Of a stretch of DNA of 64,000 nt, positions 42,496 through 51,782 are shown piece by piece. Positions within the stretch are counted from its first letter, which is position 1. Every line of letters starts with the position of its first letter. The position numbers and the translations under genes are program-made. The notes beneath the pieces were generated by a model, which ran no database searches, had not been told where the DNA came from, and worked only from the letters and a program-made list of their open reading frames with translations. The stretch comes from Paenibacillus durus (GTDB lineage: Bacteria > Bacillota > Bacilli > Paenibacillales > Paenibacillaceae): assembly GCF_000756615.1 (NCBI RefSeq), contig NZ_CP009288.1, forward strand, positions 1,550,001 through 1,614,000, read 5' to 3'.

Positions 42496-43803
42496 ATGCA
42501 AGAAACAAAAAGGATGACCATTTTTTCACTGGGTCTTCAGCATGTGTTAGCGATGTACGCTGGAGCGATCCTAGTACCCTTAATTGTTGGGAGAGCGCTA
42601 AATTTAACGGTTGAGCAGTTGGCGTATTTAGTGTCTATCGACTTGTTAACTTGTGGAATCGCAACCTTACTGCAAGCCCGCAAAGGCAAATGGCTCGGGA
42701 TTGGTTTACCGGCTGTGTTAGGCAGTTCTTTTGTCGCTGTTACACCGATGATTGCCATTGGTTCGCAGTATGGGGCTACAGCTATTTACGGCTCTATTAT
42801 CGCGGCCGGTATTTTTATCATGCTATGCGCTGTATTTTTTAGTAAAATCGTTAAGTTTTTCCCTCCAGTCGTCATCGGTACGGTGGTTACCATTATTGGC
42901 CTCGCGTTAATTCCCACCGGAATTAAAAATATGGCGGGCGGCGCGAACAGCAAGCAGTTTGGGAGTTTGGAAAATTTGGCACTTTCTTTTGGCGTGCTAA
43001 TTTTTATTTTGCTGCTTAACCGTTATACTCGCGGTTTTATACGGTCTCTGTCGGTTCTCTTTGGAATTATTGCCGGAACTGTTGCAGCTTCCATTATGGG
43101 CAAGGTTAATTTCTCCGCAGTGCAGGATGCCTCATGGTTTCATTTACCCAAGCCCTTTTTCTTTGGAGTACCTTCATTTGAAATAGGTCCAATTATCACG
43201 ATGATCATTGTAGGTACAGTTGTCATTATCGAATCAACGGGCGTATTTTTCGCTCTAAGTAAAATCTGCGATCAGCCCATAAATGAAAAGGATTTGGCCC
43301 GGGGATACCGTGCCGAGGGGTTGGCTTTTATTTTGGGAGGAATTGTGAATGCCTTCCCTTATAACACCTTTGCTCAAAATGTAGGGCTTGTTCAGCTTTC
43401 AAAAGTAAAAACAACCAATGTTGTTGTTGCCGCTGGAGGGATATTAATCACTCTCGGGCTCATCCCGAAAATAGCCGCTTTTGCGACGATTATTCCTACC
43501 GCTGTGCTTGGCGGGGCAACGGTTGTGATGTTCGGAATGGTTGTTGCGTCAGGAGTAAAAATGCTGCAAGCCGTTGACTTCAGCAACCAATCCAACCTTC
43601 TTATTGTGGCATGCTCGGTTTCGTTGGGTCTTGGTGTCACCGCTGTCCCGGATTTGTTTGCACAATTGCCTCAGGGCATCAAGATTATTGTAAGCGATGG
43701 AATCATTACAGGAAGCTTGGCGGCCATACTGTTAAATATCTTTTTTAACTTCAGCTCCAAAAAACAAAATGTGCCTATTCAGCAAGCACAGGAAACTCAT
43801 TAA
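42496..43803 (+). CDS. NCS2-family nucleobase permease (uracil/xanthine type)
   Basis: A 435-residue cation symporter with about 14 predicted membrane spans. Family marks are the start FSLGLQHVLAMYAGAILVPLIVG, the central ESTGVFFALSKICDQPI containing the substrate-binding Glu, and NAFPYNTFAQNVGLVQLSKV, the NCS2 signature segment. It is closest by eye to xanthine/uric-acid permeases of the PbuX/PucJ type, but a uracil carrier cannot be excluded. GGGGAGGG precedes the ATG. No purine riboswitch was recognised in the leader. Confidence 0.9.
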   Translation: MQETKRMTIFSLGLQHVLAMYAGAILVPLIVGRALNLTVEQLAYLVSIDLLTCGIATLLQARKGKWLGIGLPAVLGSSFVAVTPMIAIGSQYGATAIYGSIIAAGIFIMLCAVFFSKIVKFFPPVVIGTVVTIIGLALIPTGIKNMAGGANSKQFGSLENLALSFGVLIFILLLNRYTRGFIRSLSVLFGIIAGTVAASIMGKVNFSAVQDASWFHLPKPFFFGVPSFEIGPIITMIIVGTVVIIESTGVFFALSKICDQPINEKDLARGYRAEGLAFILGGIVNAFPYNTFAQNVGLVQLSKVKTTNVVVAAGGILITLGLIPKIAAFATIIPTAVLGGATVVMFGMVVASGVKMLQAVDFSNQSNLLIVACSVSLGLGVTAVPDLFAQLPQGIKIIVSDGIITGSLAAILLNIFFNFSSKKQNVPIQQAQETH

Positions 43804-43832
43804 TCTCTTTCTAAAAATGGACTGTGACACAC

Positions 43833-43877
43833 AGAACCGCAACCGGTGAAAATCGCCGCGTGTGCGGTTCTTTTTTT
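43833..43877 (+). terminator. Terminator of the permease gene
   Basis: AGAACCGCA (43833-43841) pairs with TGCGGTTCT (43863-43871), followed by a run of T to 43877. Confidence 0.88.
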
Positions 43878-43920
43878 GCCTGTGCAAATATGCCATGATA
43901 ACGGTGGAGGAGATATTCGT

Positions 43921-45429
43921 ATGTTCAATGATTTCAGGCTTGCGGAGGGCCGTCCGGTCTATCTGCAAGTTAAGGATTACATGAAACGGCTGATTGTCCA
44001 AGGAGCGCTTCAGGCGGACCGGCGGCTTCCCGCAACAAGAGAACTCGCCGGGCTGCTCGGCGTCAGCCGCAATACGGTCATCTCCGCCTATGCGGAGCTT
44101 GAGGAAGACGGCTTCGCTTACACGGTTCAGGGCAAGGGCAGCTTCGCCGCTGCGGTGTCGCCCGTGCGGGTAGCCGGTAATACGGAAGCGGACGATGGCC
44201 TGAAGCTGGACTGGGCGGAGCACGTGAGCGAATATGCTCAGTTGGCGGAGGAACTGGACCTTATGAAGCGCGGCATCCGGGCCGCGAAAGGAACGATCTC
44301 GTTTACGAGCATCGCGCCGGACGAGAAGCTGTTCGATCTGGACAGCGTCAAGCGCGCTTTTTCGGACCGGATGGCCGTGGAGGGAAATGTGCTGCTGAAT
44401 TACGGCTATGCCAAGGGCTACAAGCCGCTGATCGACTATTTAATGGAATATATGGCCCGCAAGGGCGTGGATACTCAGGATAAAGATATGCTCATGACGA
44501 GCGGCTTCACCGAAGGCTTTGACATCGTGCTGTCGGCGATCCGTAAAAAAAGCGGCATGGTGCTGTGCGAGAACCCGACTCATAATACAGCCATCAAAAA
44601 CTTAAAGCTGCACGGTTTCGGGATCAAGGGTATTGCGATGGAACCGGACGGCATCAGCATCGATGGTCTGGAACAGGCGCTTGCGGAAGGGGCGTACGAC
44701 CTCGCCTATTTCGTTCCGTCCTATCATAACCCGACGGGCATCGTGACCTCCCTGCAAAAAAGGCTGGAGCTGATGACGCTGATGAACCGATACCGGATTC
44801 CCGTCATCGAGGACGGGTTCAACGAGGAACTGCGCTACTCCGGCTCGCATGTATCGCCGCTGGCGGCCATGGCGGGCGCGGGGAATGGCGTCATTTATAT
44901 AGGAAGCTTCTCGAAGGTGCTGTTTCCCGGTCTTAGAGTAGGCTGGGTGCTGGCGGACCGGAAGCTGATCGGCACCCTGGAGAGCATTAAGCGGGCCCGC
45001 AGCATTCATACCTCGACGCTCGACCAATCGCTGCTGTATCAATATTTGCATAACGGCAATTTGGAAAAATATTTACGCAGGGCGCGGGCCGAATATAAAC
45101 GGAAATACGAGTGGACGCTTGCGTGCTGCCGCGAACTTGTTCCCTATTCCACCCTGTCGGGAGATGGCGGGCTGCATCTGTTCATGGCGTTTGAGCATGG
45201 CTTCGACACCAGGGAGCTGCTGGCGGCCTGCTCGCGAAGAGGCGTGATTTTTACACCGGGGGACAATTTCTATACGGATGGAACAGGCGGGAACACGCTG
45301 CGCCTTGGGTTCTCCAGAGTGGCCGATGAGGATATTCGCAAGGGAATCGCCATCATCGGCGAAGCGGCAAGAGAGCTGATGAATAGCCAAGGAAGGAATG
45401 AAGGCAGCTGGCGGCAACAGAATGAATAG
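43921..45429 (+). CDS. MocR-family regulator (GntR helix-turn-helix fused to aminotransferase-like domain)
   Basis: A 502-residue PLP-binding transcription factor. The N-terminal GntR-type winged helix (about 1-75) has RPVYLQVKDYMKRLIVQGAL and the recognition stretch TRELAGLLGVSRNTVISAY. The rest is a fold-type I aminotransferase domain with VPSYHNPTGIV, the cofactor Lys in GSFSKVLFPGLRVGW and RLGFSRV near the end. ATG 43921 has GGTGGAGGAG. It directly precedes D-Ala-D-Ala ligase and an aminotransferase on the same strand. DdlR of Brevibacillus, which controls ddl, is a MocR protein, so a similar role is a reasonable guess. Confidence 0.92.
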   Translation: MFNDFRLAEGRPVYLQVKDYMKRLIVQGALQADRRLPATRELAGLLGVSRNTVISAYAELEEDGFAYTVQGKGSFAAAVSPVRVAGNTEADDGLKLDWAEHVSEYAQLAEELDLMKRGIRAAKGTISFTSIAPDEKLFDLDSVKRAFSDRMAVEGNVLLNYGYAKGYKPLIDYLMEYMARKGVDTQDKDMLMTSGFTEGFDIVLSAIRKKSGMVLCENPTHNTAIKNLKLHGFGIKGIAMEPDGISIDGLEQALAEGAYDLAYFVPSYHNPTGIVTSLQKRLELMTLMNRYRIPVIEDGFNEELRYSGSHVSPLAAMAGAGNGVIYIGSFSKVLFPGLRVGWVLADRKLIGTLESIKRARSIHTSTLDQSLLYQYLHNGNLEKYLRRARAEYKRKYEWTLACCRELVPYSTLSGDGGLHLFMAFEHGFDTRELLAACSRRGVIFTPGDNFYTDGTGGNTLRLGFSRVADEDIRKGIAIIGEAARELMNSQGRNEGSWRQQNE

Positions 45430-45477
45430 GCTTGTATGAGTACTGGATGAACCGGTTAACGAAAAGGAGCGATAGAC

Positions 45478-46400
45478 ATGAAGGTTGGTGTGATCATGGG
45501 CGGCATATCATCGGAAGAGAGATTTCGCTGAAGACGGGCGAGGAGATGTTAAAAATGCTGGACCCTGCCAAATACGAGGCCGTTCCGGTCGTCATTAACA
45601 AGAAGGGAGAACTGGCGGAGAAGGTGCGCGGCCTCGATCTTGCGCTGCTGGCGCTGCATGGGGCGTTCGGCGAGGATGGCACCGTGCAGGCCGTGTTGGA
45701 ATCGCTGGGCATTCCGTATACGGGAAGCGGCGTGCTGTCCAGCGCCATCTGCATGGATAAGGATATGTCCAAAAGACTGCTGCGCGCAGCCGGCATCAAG
45801 GTCGCCGATTGGCTGTGCTGGAACCATATTGACGAATTTGCGCCTGAGGCGGTAGAGAAGCTTGGTTATCCGGTTATCGTTAAGCCTTCCTCTGGCGGTT
45901 CCAGCATCGGCATGGCCAAAGTGAACTCGCCGGACGGACTGCGGGCCGACGTAACGGAGGCTTTCCGCTGGGACCGGTCGGTCATGGTAGAGCGCTATGT
46001 CCCGGGGATGGAGATTACCTGTCCCATTCTGGATGGAGAGACGCTGCCGATCATCGGCATCGTCCCTATGGCTGCGGAATGGTTCGACTATGACGCCAAA
46101 TACACCGAGAATGGAGCGCAGGAGCAAGTTGCCGTTCTGCCCGCCGAACTGGAGCACAAGGTGCGGCGGATCGCTCAGGATTGTTACCGGACGCTGAAAT
46201 GCAGCGTGTACGCCCGGGTCGATATGATTCTATCGGACGGCGTTCCCTTCGTGCTTGAGGTGAACACGCTGCCGGGCATGACTTCGGCCAGCCTGCTGCC
46301 CAGGAGCGCCAAAGCCGCCGGACTGACATTCAGCGGTCTGCTGGATGCTATCATCTCCGCTTCGTTGAAGGAAAGGGGCGTGCCCGTCTATGTCCGGTGA
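45478..46400 (+). pseudogene. ddl: D-alanine-D-alanine ligase, single-base frameshift near codon 14
   Basis: ATP-grasp enzyme making the D-Ala-D-Ala dipeptide of peptidoglycan. From ATG 45478 the frame reads MKVGVIMGGISSE then stops within a few codons. Shifting one base near 45520 gives REISLKTGEEMLKML and an intact ligase to the stop at 46400. Visible parts are LALLALHGAFGEDG, KPSSGGSSIGM (nucleotide loop), KYTENGAQEQV and the metal/substrate end FVLEVNTLPGMTSASL. One base appears missing in the conserved SEREISL codons. The rest of the gene is undamaged, so this is either a very recent mutation or a sequence error. It overlaps the next gene by 11 bases. Confidence 0.85.
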
Positions 46401-47619
46401 ATGGGTTCGTCAGGATGTCCGGGAGCTGCCCCCATCGGGCATCCGCGCTTTTTTTGAACAATGTGCAGATGACAAGGACTTGATCCAGCTCGGAGTCGGC
46501 GAGCCGGATTTCCGGGTGCCGGAGTCTGTACGTAAGGCGTGCATCTCCGCGCTGAACCGGGGAGAAACGGGGTACTCTTCGAATGCGGGGCTTCCGGAGC
46601 TCCGCCAGGAAATTGCCGGGTATTTAAGCGCCGGCTTCGGGCTTTCCTATGATCCCATTGCTGAGATCATCGTAACAATGGGCAGCAGCGAAGCGCTGGA
46701 TATCGCGCTGCGGACGGTCATTTCACCGGGAGACGAGGTGATCATCCCGTCACCGGGCTATGTGGCCTATGCTCCGATGGTTACGCTGAGCGGAGGAACC
46801 GTTATTCCCGTTGAGGTGAAGGGGGAAGAGGGCTTTAAATTGACAGCCGAGGCCCTGCGGCGGAGCATTACCCCGCGTACCAAGGCGATCATCGTCAATT
46901 ATCCGAATAATCCGACCGGCGCGGTGATGACCCGCAGGGATTGGGAGCCGATTGCCGAGCTTGCCGCCCGGCATAATCTGATTGTCATTTCCGACGAGGT
47001 CTACGCCGAATTGACTTACAGCGGACAGCATTTCAGCATCGCGGCGCTGCCGGGCATGAAGGAGCGGACGATCGTTATCAGCGGATTCTCCAAAGCGTTC
47101 GCCATGACCGGCTGGAGGGTAGGCTATTCTTGCGCCAGCGGCGAACTGTCTTCCGCGATGCTTAAAATCCACCAGTACACCGCCATGTGCGCTCCGGTTC
47201 CGGGGCAGATTGCCGCCCTCGAATCGCTGCGTAGCGGACTTAAGGCAAAGGACCGGATGAAAGCCGCCTTTGATGCGCGGCGGACCCTGTTCGTGGAGGG
47301 ACTGAATGCGATTGGCCTGCCCTGCCATATGCCGGACGGCGCGTTCTATGCCTTCCCGTCGGTTGCCGGAACCGGGCTGACCTCGGAGCAATTCGCGCTC
47401 CGGCTGCTTAGCGAAGCCGGTGTCGCAGTTGTACCCGGTTCGGTCTTCGGGCCCGGAGGAGAGGGGCATGTCCGCTGCTCTTATGCCGCTTCATCCGGGC
47501 AGCTAGCCGAGGCGCTGCGGCGGATCGGACGGTTTATGGCATCCCTGTCTTCCGGCGGGCATCCGTTAAATTTTAAACTTCCGGACCGCTTCCTGCATTT
47601 TGAGCGTCTGTCCGTATAA
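46390..47619 (+). CDS. Class I/II PLP-dependent aminotransferase (AspC/PatA-like)
   Basis: A 409-residue aminotransferase of the aspartate/aromatic type. GVGEPDFRVPESV and GYSSNAGLPELRQEI lie near the start. NYPNNPTGAV and the cofactor Lys235 in SGFSKAFAMTGWRVGY follow, and the carboxylate-binding Arg is in VRCSYA. Translation probably couples to ddl through an 11-base overlap. The last 18 codons run into the 3' end of the oppositely oriented chemoreceptor gene; conserved aminotransferase sequence ends earlier (LRRIGRFM), so the tail may be a read-through extension. The amino acid substrate is unknown. Confidence 0.9.
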   Translation: MSGEWVRQDVRELPPSGIRAFFEQCADDKDLIQLGVGEPDFRVPESVRKACISALNRGETGYSSNAGLPELRQEIAGYLSAGFGLSYDPIAEIIVTMGSSEALDIALRTVISPGDEVIIPSPGYVAYAPMVTLSGGTVIPVEVKGEEGFKLTAEALRRSITPRTKAIIVNYPNNPTGAVMTRRDWEPIAELAARHNLIVISDEVYAELTYSGQHFSIAALPGMKERTIVISGFSKAFAMTGWRVGYSCASGELSSAMLKIHQYTAMCAPVPGQIAALESLRSGLKAKDRMKAAFDARRTLFVEGLNAIGLPCHMPDGAFYAFPSVAGTGLTSEQFALRLLSEAGVAVVPGSVFGPGGEGHVRCSYAASSGQLAEALRRIGRFMASLSSGGHPLNFKLPDRFLHFERLSV

Positions 47620-49251
47620 ATGCTCCACCGTTTTTGCGTGTCCATCGAGCTGTTCTTGCTGGCTGCGGTAATTGTCGGCCAGGATCTCAGCGCCCGCCTG
47701 CGATTTCTTAGTGATCTGCGCAGTTTCCTCTACGGATGCGGTTACTTCTTCGGTTCCCGCCGAAATTTGCTGGGTGGCTGCGGATACGGACTGAACGCTT
47801 TGGTTGATGCTCTGGATGAGTATGGCAAGGTGGTCGAAGGCGTTGCCCGCTTCCTCGACTTTGCCTACGCCGGACGCAACCTCGGCATTAACCTCGTTCA
47901 TACTGACCACAGAACGCTGCATTTCCTCCTGGAGGCGGAGAAGGAACTCGCGGATTTGCTCGGTGGCTTCTCTGGACTGCTCCGACAGCTTGCGAACTTC
48001 TCCAGCGACGACGGCGAAGCCGCGGCCATGCTCGCCTGCCCGCGCCGCTTCAATGGAAGCATTAAGGGACAGCATTTGGATTTGTTTGGTAATCTCCGAA
48101 ATGCCTTGGACGATGCCGCCGATTTTCTGCGACTGCTCGTCCATTTGGCGGAACTGCTCCAGCGATTTTGTGGAAGCCCGTCCAATCTGGCGCATCTGTT
48201 CGACAGCGCTTTGAGCCGTGTCGTTGCCGCTAACCGCTTCGGCGGAGGCTTCATGAATCTGCTCGGTCACTTCGCCCGCTGCCGAAGCGATATGCTGGAT
48301 GCCCAAGCTGATTTCTTCCATGGCCCGGGCGTTATCTGCCGCACTGCTTGCGATTGCCGTGCTTCCTTTACCAATCTCAAAAGCGGATTTCCTGGAGCTT
48401 TCCGCCATATCCCGGATGCCATCCACGCGTTCCTTTAGTTCGTTGGAATCCTCCATAACGGTGTCTGCGGTACTCAGTACCTCGCCGATCAAGTCTTTCA
48501 AGCGCAGCGTCATCGTCTGGAAGCTCTCGGCCAACCGGGAAATTTCGTCACGGCCATTAATATCCAATTCCTGGGTGAAATCACCCTCGGCCAACTGGTT
48601 GCTGTATGCCGCAAGCCGGGTGATCGGACGGGTAATACGCCGGCTCATGAACACAGCTGCGGTCATACTGATAACCAGGGCCAGCAGCGTAATACCGGCG
48701 CTGGTCCACAGTGTGCTCGTCATCTTATCCCTAACGAATGTCATGTCCGCGCTGACACCGATCACAAGGGCGCTTCCCGGAATGCCAACGTAAGCCGTCT
48801 TATGTACGCCATGGCTGTCGGAGTATATTTCGCTGATGCCGCTCTTTCCCTTGGAGGCTTGCTCAAGAGCCGGTGTCACCTGAATTTCTTCCTTCCGTTT
48901 GAGCGCCGACTCATGATCCGCACTCAGGACGACAGCTTTTCCATCTTTGTATTCTGCTAGAAAAATCGTCTCCACATTATGCTGTGTCCGTTTATCGTGG
49001 AAATAATATTCCACATTCGTCGCCGCCTGTTCGTTGGTGCGGGCCTGCATTGCGTTAGTCGAGTTCAGCTGTTTGTAAACGTCCTGCGATGCAGAGCCGA
49101 GAAGCTTGTCGATCTGCGGGACAACGTAGCTGTTGATGGTATTGATGGAGATAAAGTAAAAGCTGATACTAAGCGTAAGCGAAGTGAACAAGAGGGCAGC
49201 GAGCAATAACAACATAAATCTCCGGCCGATGGAATGACTGATCCGAAACAT
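47566..49251 (-). CDS. Methyl-accepting chemotaxis protein
   Basis: A 561-residue chemoreceptor. The N-terminal membrane helix is at about 12-33, followed by an extracellular sensor of about 150 residues and a second helix (about 180-202, GITLLALVISMTAAVFM). A HAMP domain follows with SRRITRPITRLAAY and AEGDFTQELDINGRDEI. The long cytoplasmic coiled coil ends in the conserved signalling hairpin IEAARAGEHGRGFAVVAGEV. GGAGAG precedes the ATG. The ligand is not predictable. Its 3' end overlaps the convergent aminotransferase gene by 54 bases with no terminator between. Confidence 0.93.
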   Translation of the reverse strand: MFRISHSIGRRFMLLLLAALLFTSLTLSISFYFISINTINSYVVPQIDKLLGSASQDVYKQLNSTNAMQARTNEQAATNVEYYFHDKRTQHNVETIFLAEYKDGKAVVLSADHESALKRKEEIQVTPALEQASKGKSGISEIYSDSHGVHKTAYVGIPGSALVIGVSADMTFVRDKMTSTLWTSAGITLLALVISMTAAVFMSRRITRPITRLAAYSNQLAEGDFTQELDINGRDEISRLAESFQTMTLRLKDLIGEVLSTADTVMEDSNELKERVDGIRDMAESSRKSAFEIGKGSTAIASSAADNARAMEEISLGIQHIASAAGEVTEQIHEASAEAVSGNDTAQSAVEQMRQIGRASTKSLEQFRQMDEQSQKIGGIVQGISEITKQIQMLSLNASIEAARAGEHGRGFAVVAGEVRKLSEQSREATEQIREFLLRLQEEMQRSVVSMNEVNAEVASGVGKVEEAGNAFDHLAILIQSINQSVQSVSAATQQISAGTEEVTASVEETAQITKKSQAGAEILADNYRSQQEQLDGHAKTVEHLYGQTLKMQEAVRKFKI

Positions 49252-49759
49252 GCGGTTCTCTCCTTTTTAAAAATGAAAAATGTACAAGCTAATGCTTCCA
49301 TGATCCCCGTCATGCTTTTAGGATAAACGGAAACGGCTTTTGTTGAGCCGGTATTCGTTTCTGCAATCAGGTGGGTAAGCCAGCGTCTGTTCTTGATAGC
49401 TAGGTCTATTATCCTGCCTTTCAACCCGGCATAAAGACATGGGGGGACGTGCATGAATACTATTCTATAAAATTAACCGTCGGTTGAATAGGGAGGAATG
49501 GCCTATGTAAGGTGTAATTTTCTGTACTTCAATGATTTTTGCGGAATATTTCACGACTTTTCTTTTTTTCAAGGGACGCACATAATACTTTATAAAAAAA
49601 GAGAGCCGCGCATCATTGTGACACGCTGGCTCTCTTTTGGTTAGCAGTAAGGCAGGAGATCTCTGCCTTTGAAGAGACATTATGCGTACGGACAGGCGGA
49701 GAGGGAATGCCCGGTCTGGCAGGAGAAGGCTCCCGCCTCTGCTGCCGCGCCGCCGGGAA
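49252..49759 (-). other. Non-coding region between the chemoreceptor and the peptidase gene
   Basis: About 500 bases. It must hold the chemoreceptor promoter; no convincing sigma-A or sigma-D pair was recognised. It contains the peptidase terminator (49597-49638) and a short GGCAG/CTGCC hairpin at 49651-49667. ORFs here are antisense shadows. Confidence 0.45.
49597..49638 (-). terminator. Terminator of the peptidase unit
   Basis: AAAAGAGAGCC (49597-49607) and GGCTCTCTTTT (49628-49638) form a perfect 11-base stem. On the reverse strand a T-run continues beyond it. Confidence 0.85.
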
Positions 49760-50851
49760 TCAGAGCTCCAGTACGGTCCAGCTTTTAGGGAAGCTGGTGA
49801 GCGTCCGGGCGCCGTCTTCCGTAACGAGCACCTCGTCCTCAATCCGCACGCCGCCGAGTCCAGGCACGTAAATCCCGGGCTCCACCGTAAAGACATTGCC
49901 GCTCTCCATGATGTCCCCGTTAAGGCCGTGCAGGGAAGGGTATTCGTGAGTGTCCATGCCAAGGCCGTGGCCCACGCGGTGGACAAAATAAGGCCCGTAC
50001 CCCGCTTCTTCAATAACGGCGCGTGCGGCCTGGTCGACCGAACCGTAGGAGGCGCCGGCTTTGGCAGCGGCAATTCCGGCTTCGTTGGCGGCCAGCACGG
50101 TATCATAGATGCGGACCAGTTCGGTGTCCGTCTCCCCCACGGCAAAGGTGCGGGTGATGTCGGAAGCATAGCCGTCCGCGAATACGCCGAGATCGAACAT
50201 CAGCAGGTCGCCGGGCGCGATAAGCCGTCTACCGGGAACGCCATGCGGGAGGGCCGTATTCGGCCCGGACAGCACCATTGTATCGAAGGAGGGCCCGGAG
50301 GCGCCGAGCTTTTTCATCAAATACTCCAGCTCCGCAACGAGCTCGATTTCGCTCACTCCCTCCTTCACATGGGCAAGCCCCTGGCGCAGCACTTCCTCCA
50401 CCAGCTGGGCCGCATGCTCCATACGCTCAATTTCCCCCGGCGATTTGATGGCGCGCATACGGCGCAGAAGAGGACCAATGTCGGCGAAGCTGTCCGCAGG
50501 GGCGGCTTTCGACAGAAGCTCGAAGCGCGCCACCGAGACATGCTCCTTCTCGATGCCCAGCTTCCCAAGCTTTGGTCCGAGTTGATTCTTCAGAAGGCTG
50601 TAAGGATCATCCGTATCGCTGTGAGTGACGATCTTAGAGACAGTTGAGGATGCATGTGCAGATTCAGCGTCGAGCGCGGGAACAATGAGCACCGGCTCCT
50701 CGCCTCGGCCAAGCAGCAGACCGAGAAACCGCTCATGCGGGTTGCTGGCAAATCCTGTCAAGTAATATACATGCTTGGGATCGGTGATCAGCAGGGCGTC
50801 CAGCCCTTCCGGAGCCATTTCCCGTTCGAGTCTGTTCAGAGCTTCATTCAT
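49760..50851 (-). CDS. M24-family Xaa-Pro peptidase
   Basis: A 363-residue metallopeptidase of the pita-bread fold that cleaves X-Pro bonds at N-termini. Residues 1-125 are the creatinase-like N-domain. The two-metal site is Asp220 (MFDLG), Asp231 (SDITRTF), His295 (VGHGLGMDTHE), Glu324 (FTVEPGIYV) and Glu338 (VRIEDEV), a complete ligand set. AAGGGAG lies about 12 bases before the ATG. It follows the metallo-hydrolase gene by 62 bases on the same strand and both probably share a promoter. PepQ/YpdF-like naming is possible but not certain. Confidence 0.93.
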   Translation of the reverse strand: MNEALNRLEREMAPEGLDALLITDPKHVYYLTGFASNPHERFLGLLLGRGEEPVLIVPALDAESAHASSTVSKIVTHSDTDDPYSLLKNQLGPKLGKLGIEKEHVSVARFELLSKAAPADSFADIGPLLRRMRAIKSPGEIERMEHAAQLVEEVLRQGLAHVKEGVSEIELVAELEYLMKKLGASGPSFDTMVLSGPNTALPHGVPGRRLIAPGDLLMFDLGVFADGYASDITRTFAVGETDTELVRIYDTVLAANEAGIAAAKAGASYGSVDQAARAVIEEAGYGPYFVHRVGHGLGMDTHEYPSLHGLNGDIMESGNVFTVEPGIYVPGLGGVRIEDEVLVTEDGARTLTSFPKSWTVLEL

Positions 50852-50913
50852 TTGTACATTAATCTCCCTTCAATTCACGATACAAAATGGATTCTCGCTC
50901 TATCGCAAAAACG

Positions 50914-51657
50914 TCAGGCCAACTCTTCAATAAGCGGCTGCGGACTGCCCTCGTATAGGCCGCCATGGTAACAGAGCACTCGGGCAATCGGCCGTCCCTC
51001 CAGCTTACGGAGGCTGCGCAGCGCAAGGGGCATATCCGGCGTCGCCCATTCAACGGGTCCGGCGAGCTTGCCGTCCACGACGCGTAGTTCGTCGGCGGCC
51101 AGCAGCAGCTTGTCGTTTGGCAGATAGAGGCAGATATGACCGGGGGTGTGTCCCGGCGTATGGATGACTTCCGCGCCGCCGCCCCAAGGCGGCATGTCTC
51201 CATCCTGCAGAACCGTGAACTTGCCCAGGCCCGGCAGGCTTTCAAGGAAATGAAGGGCCAGATCCTTGAACCCGCCGGGCATCTGCGCGATCCGTTCCGA
51301 GGTAAATTTGACCAGCGGGAGACTGCCGTTCAGATAAGGAATATCGTCCGCATGGGCCAGAAGCTCTAATCCGGGTATCCGGTTCACGAGTTCCTGCAGA
51401 TTCCCGATATGATCGATATCCTGATGGGTAATAACGACGCGCCTAATATCGGATATTTGCGCTCCGGCATCTTCGACTGCCTGTTTCAGTTCATCGAACT
51501 GCCCGAGCATGCCGGTGTCAACCAGTGTCAGACCGTCTTCATCCTTCAGCAGCGCCGGGTAAATTTCCGTGGGACCGAGAACGGGTGACAGCATGGGTAC
51601 ATTGAGCGCGATTACCGAATCTGAGAGTTTCATCATTTTTTCGGGAGATCTCCCCAT
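50914..51657 (-). CDS. Metallo-beta-lactamase-fold hydrolase
   Basis: A 247-residue hydrolase of the MBL superfamily. The metal motif reads THQDIDHIG, so the second histidine of the usual HxHxDH is Asp, as in some Bacillota subgroups. Other ligands are in TPGHTPGHICLY and the Asp of ADELRVVDG, and a final His is in CYHGG. AAAGGAAG precedes ATG 51657; internal ATGs at 51636 and 51633 are alternatives. It lies first in a unit with the Xaa-Pro peptidase. Substrate is unknown; lactonase or glyoxalase II-like activities are possible. Confidence 0.88.
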   Translation of the reverse strand: MGRSPEKMMKLSDSVIALNVPMLSPVLGPTEIYPALLKDEDGLTLVDTGMLGQFDELKQAVEDAGAQISDIRRVVITHQDIDHIGNLQELVNRIPGLELLAHADDIPYLNGSLPLVKFTSERIAQMPGGFKDLALHFLESLPGLGKFTVLQDGDMPPWGGGAEVIHTPGHTPGHICLYLPNDKLLLAADELRVVDGKLAGPVEWATPDMPLALRSLRKLEGRPIARVLCYHGGLYEGSPQPLIEELA

Positions 51658-51743
51658 TCACTTCCTTTCAAAATATATTATAGCACTGTTGAACTTTCGC
51701 CAGCAGCGTACTGCAAACATCACATATAATCAACAACCGCAAC

Positions 51744-51772
51744 TTGACATATAAAATGAATTTAAGAATCAT
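51744..51772 (+). promoter_or_regulatory. Candidate promoter of the Pat-like acetyltransferase gene
   Basis: Perfect -35 TTGACA (51744-51749), a 17-base spacer and AATCAT (51767-51772) as a weak -10. It precedes a structured leader and the gene at 51884. Confidence 0.45.
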
Positions 51773-51782
51773 AAGAGAAGGA

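Noticed and set aside
49682..50647. A 321-codon forward ORF opposite the Xaa-Pro peptidase
   Set aside because: The reverse strand carries a complete M24 metal-ligand set, and the forward ORF is a shadow in GC-rich coding sequence.
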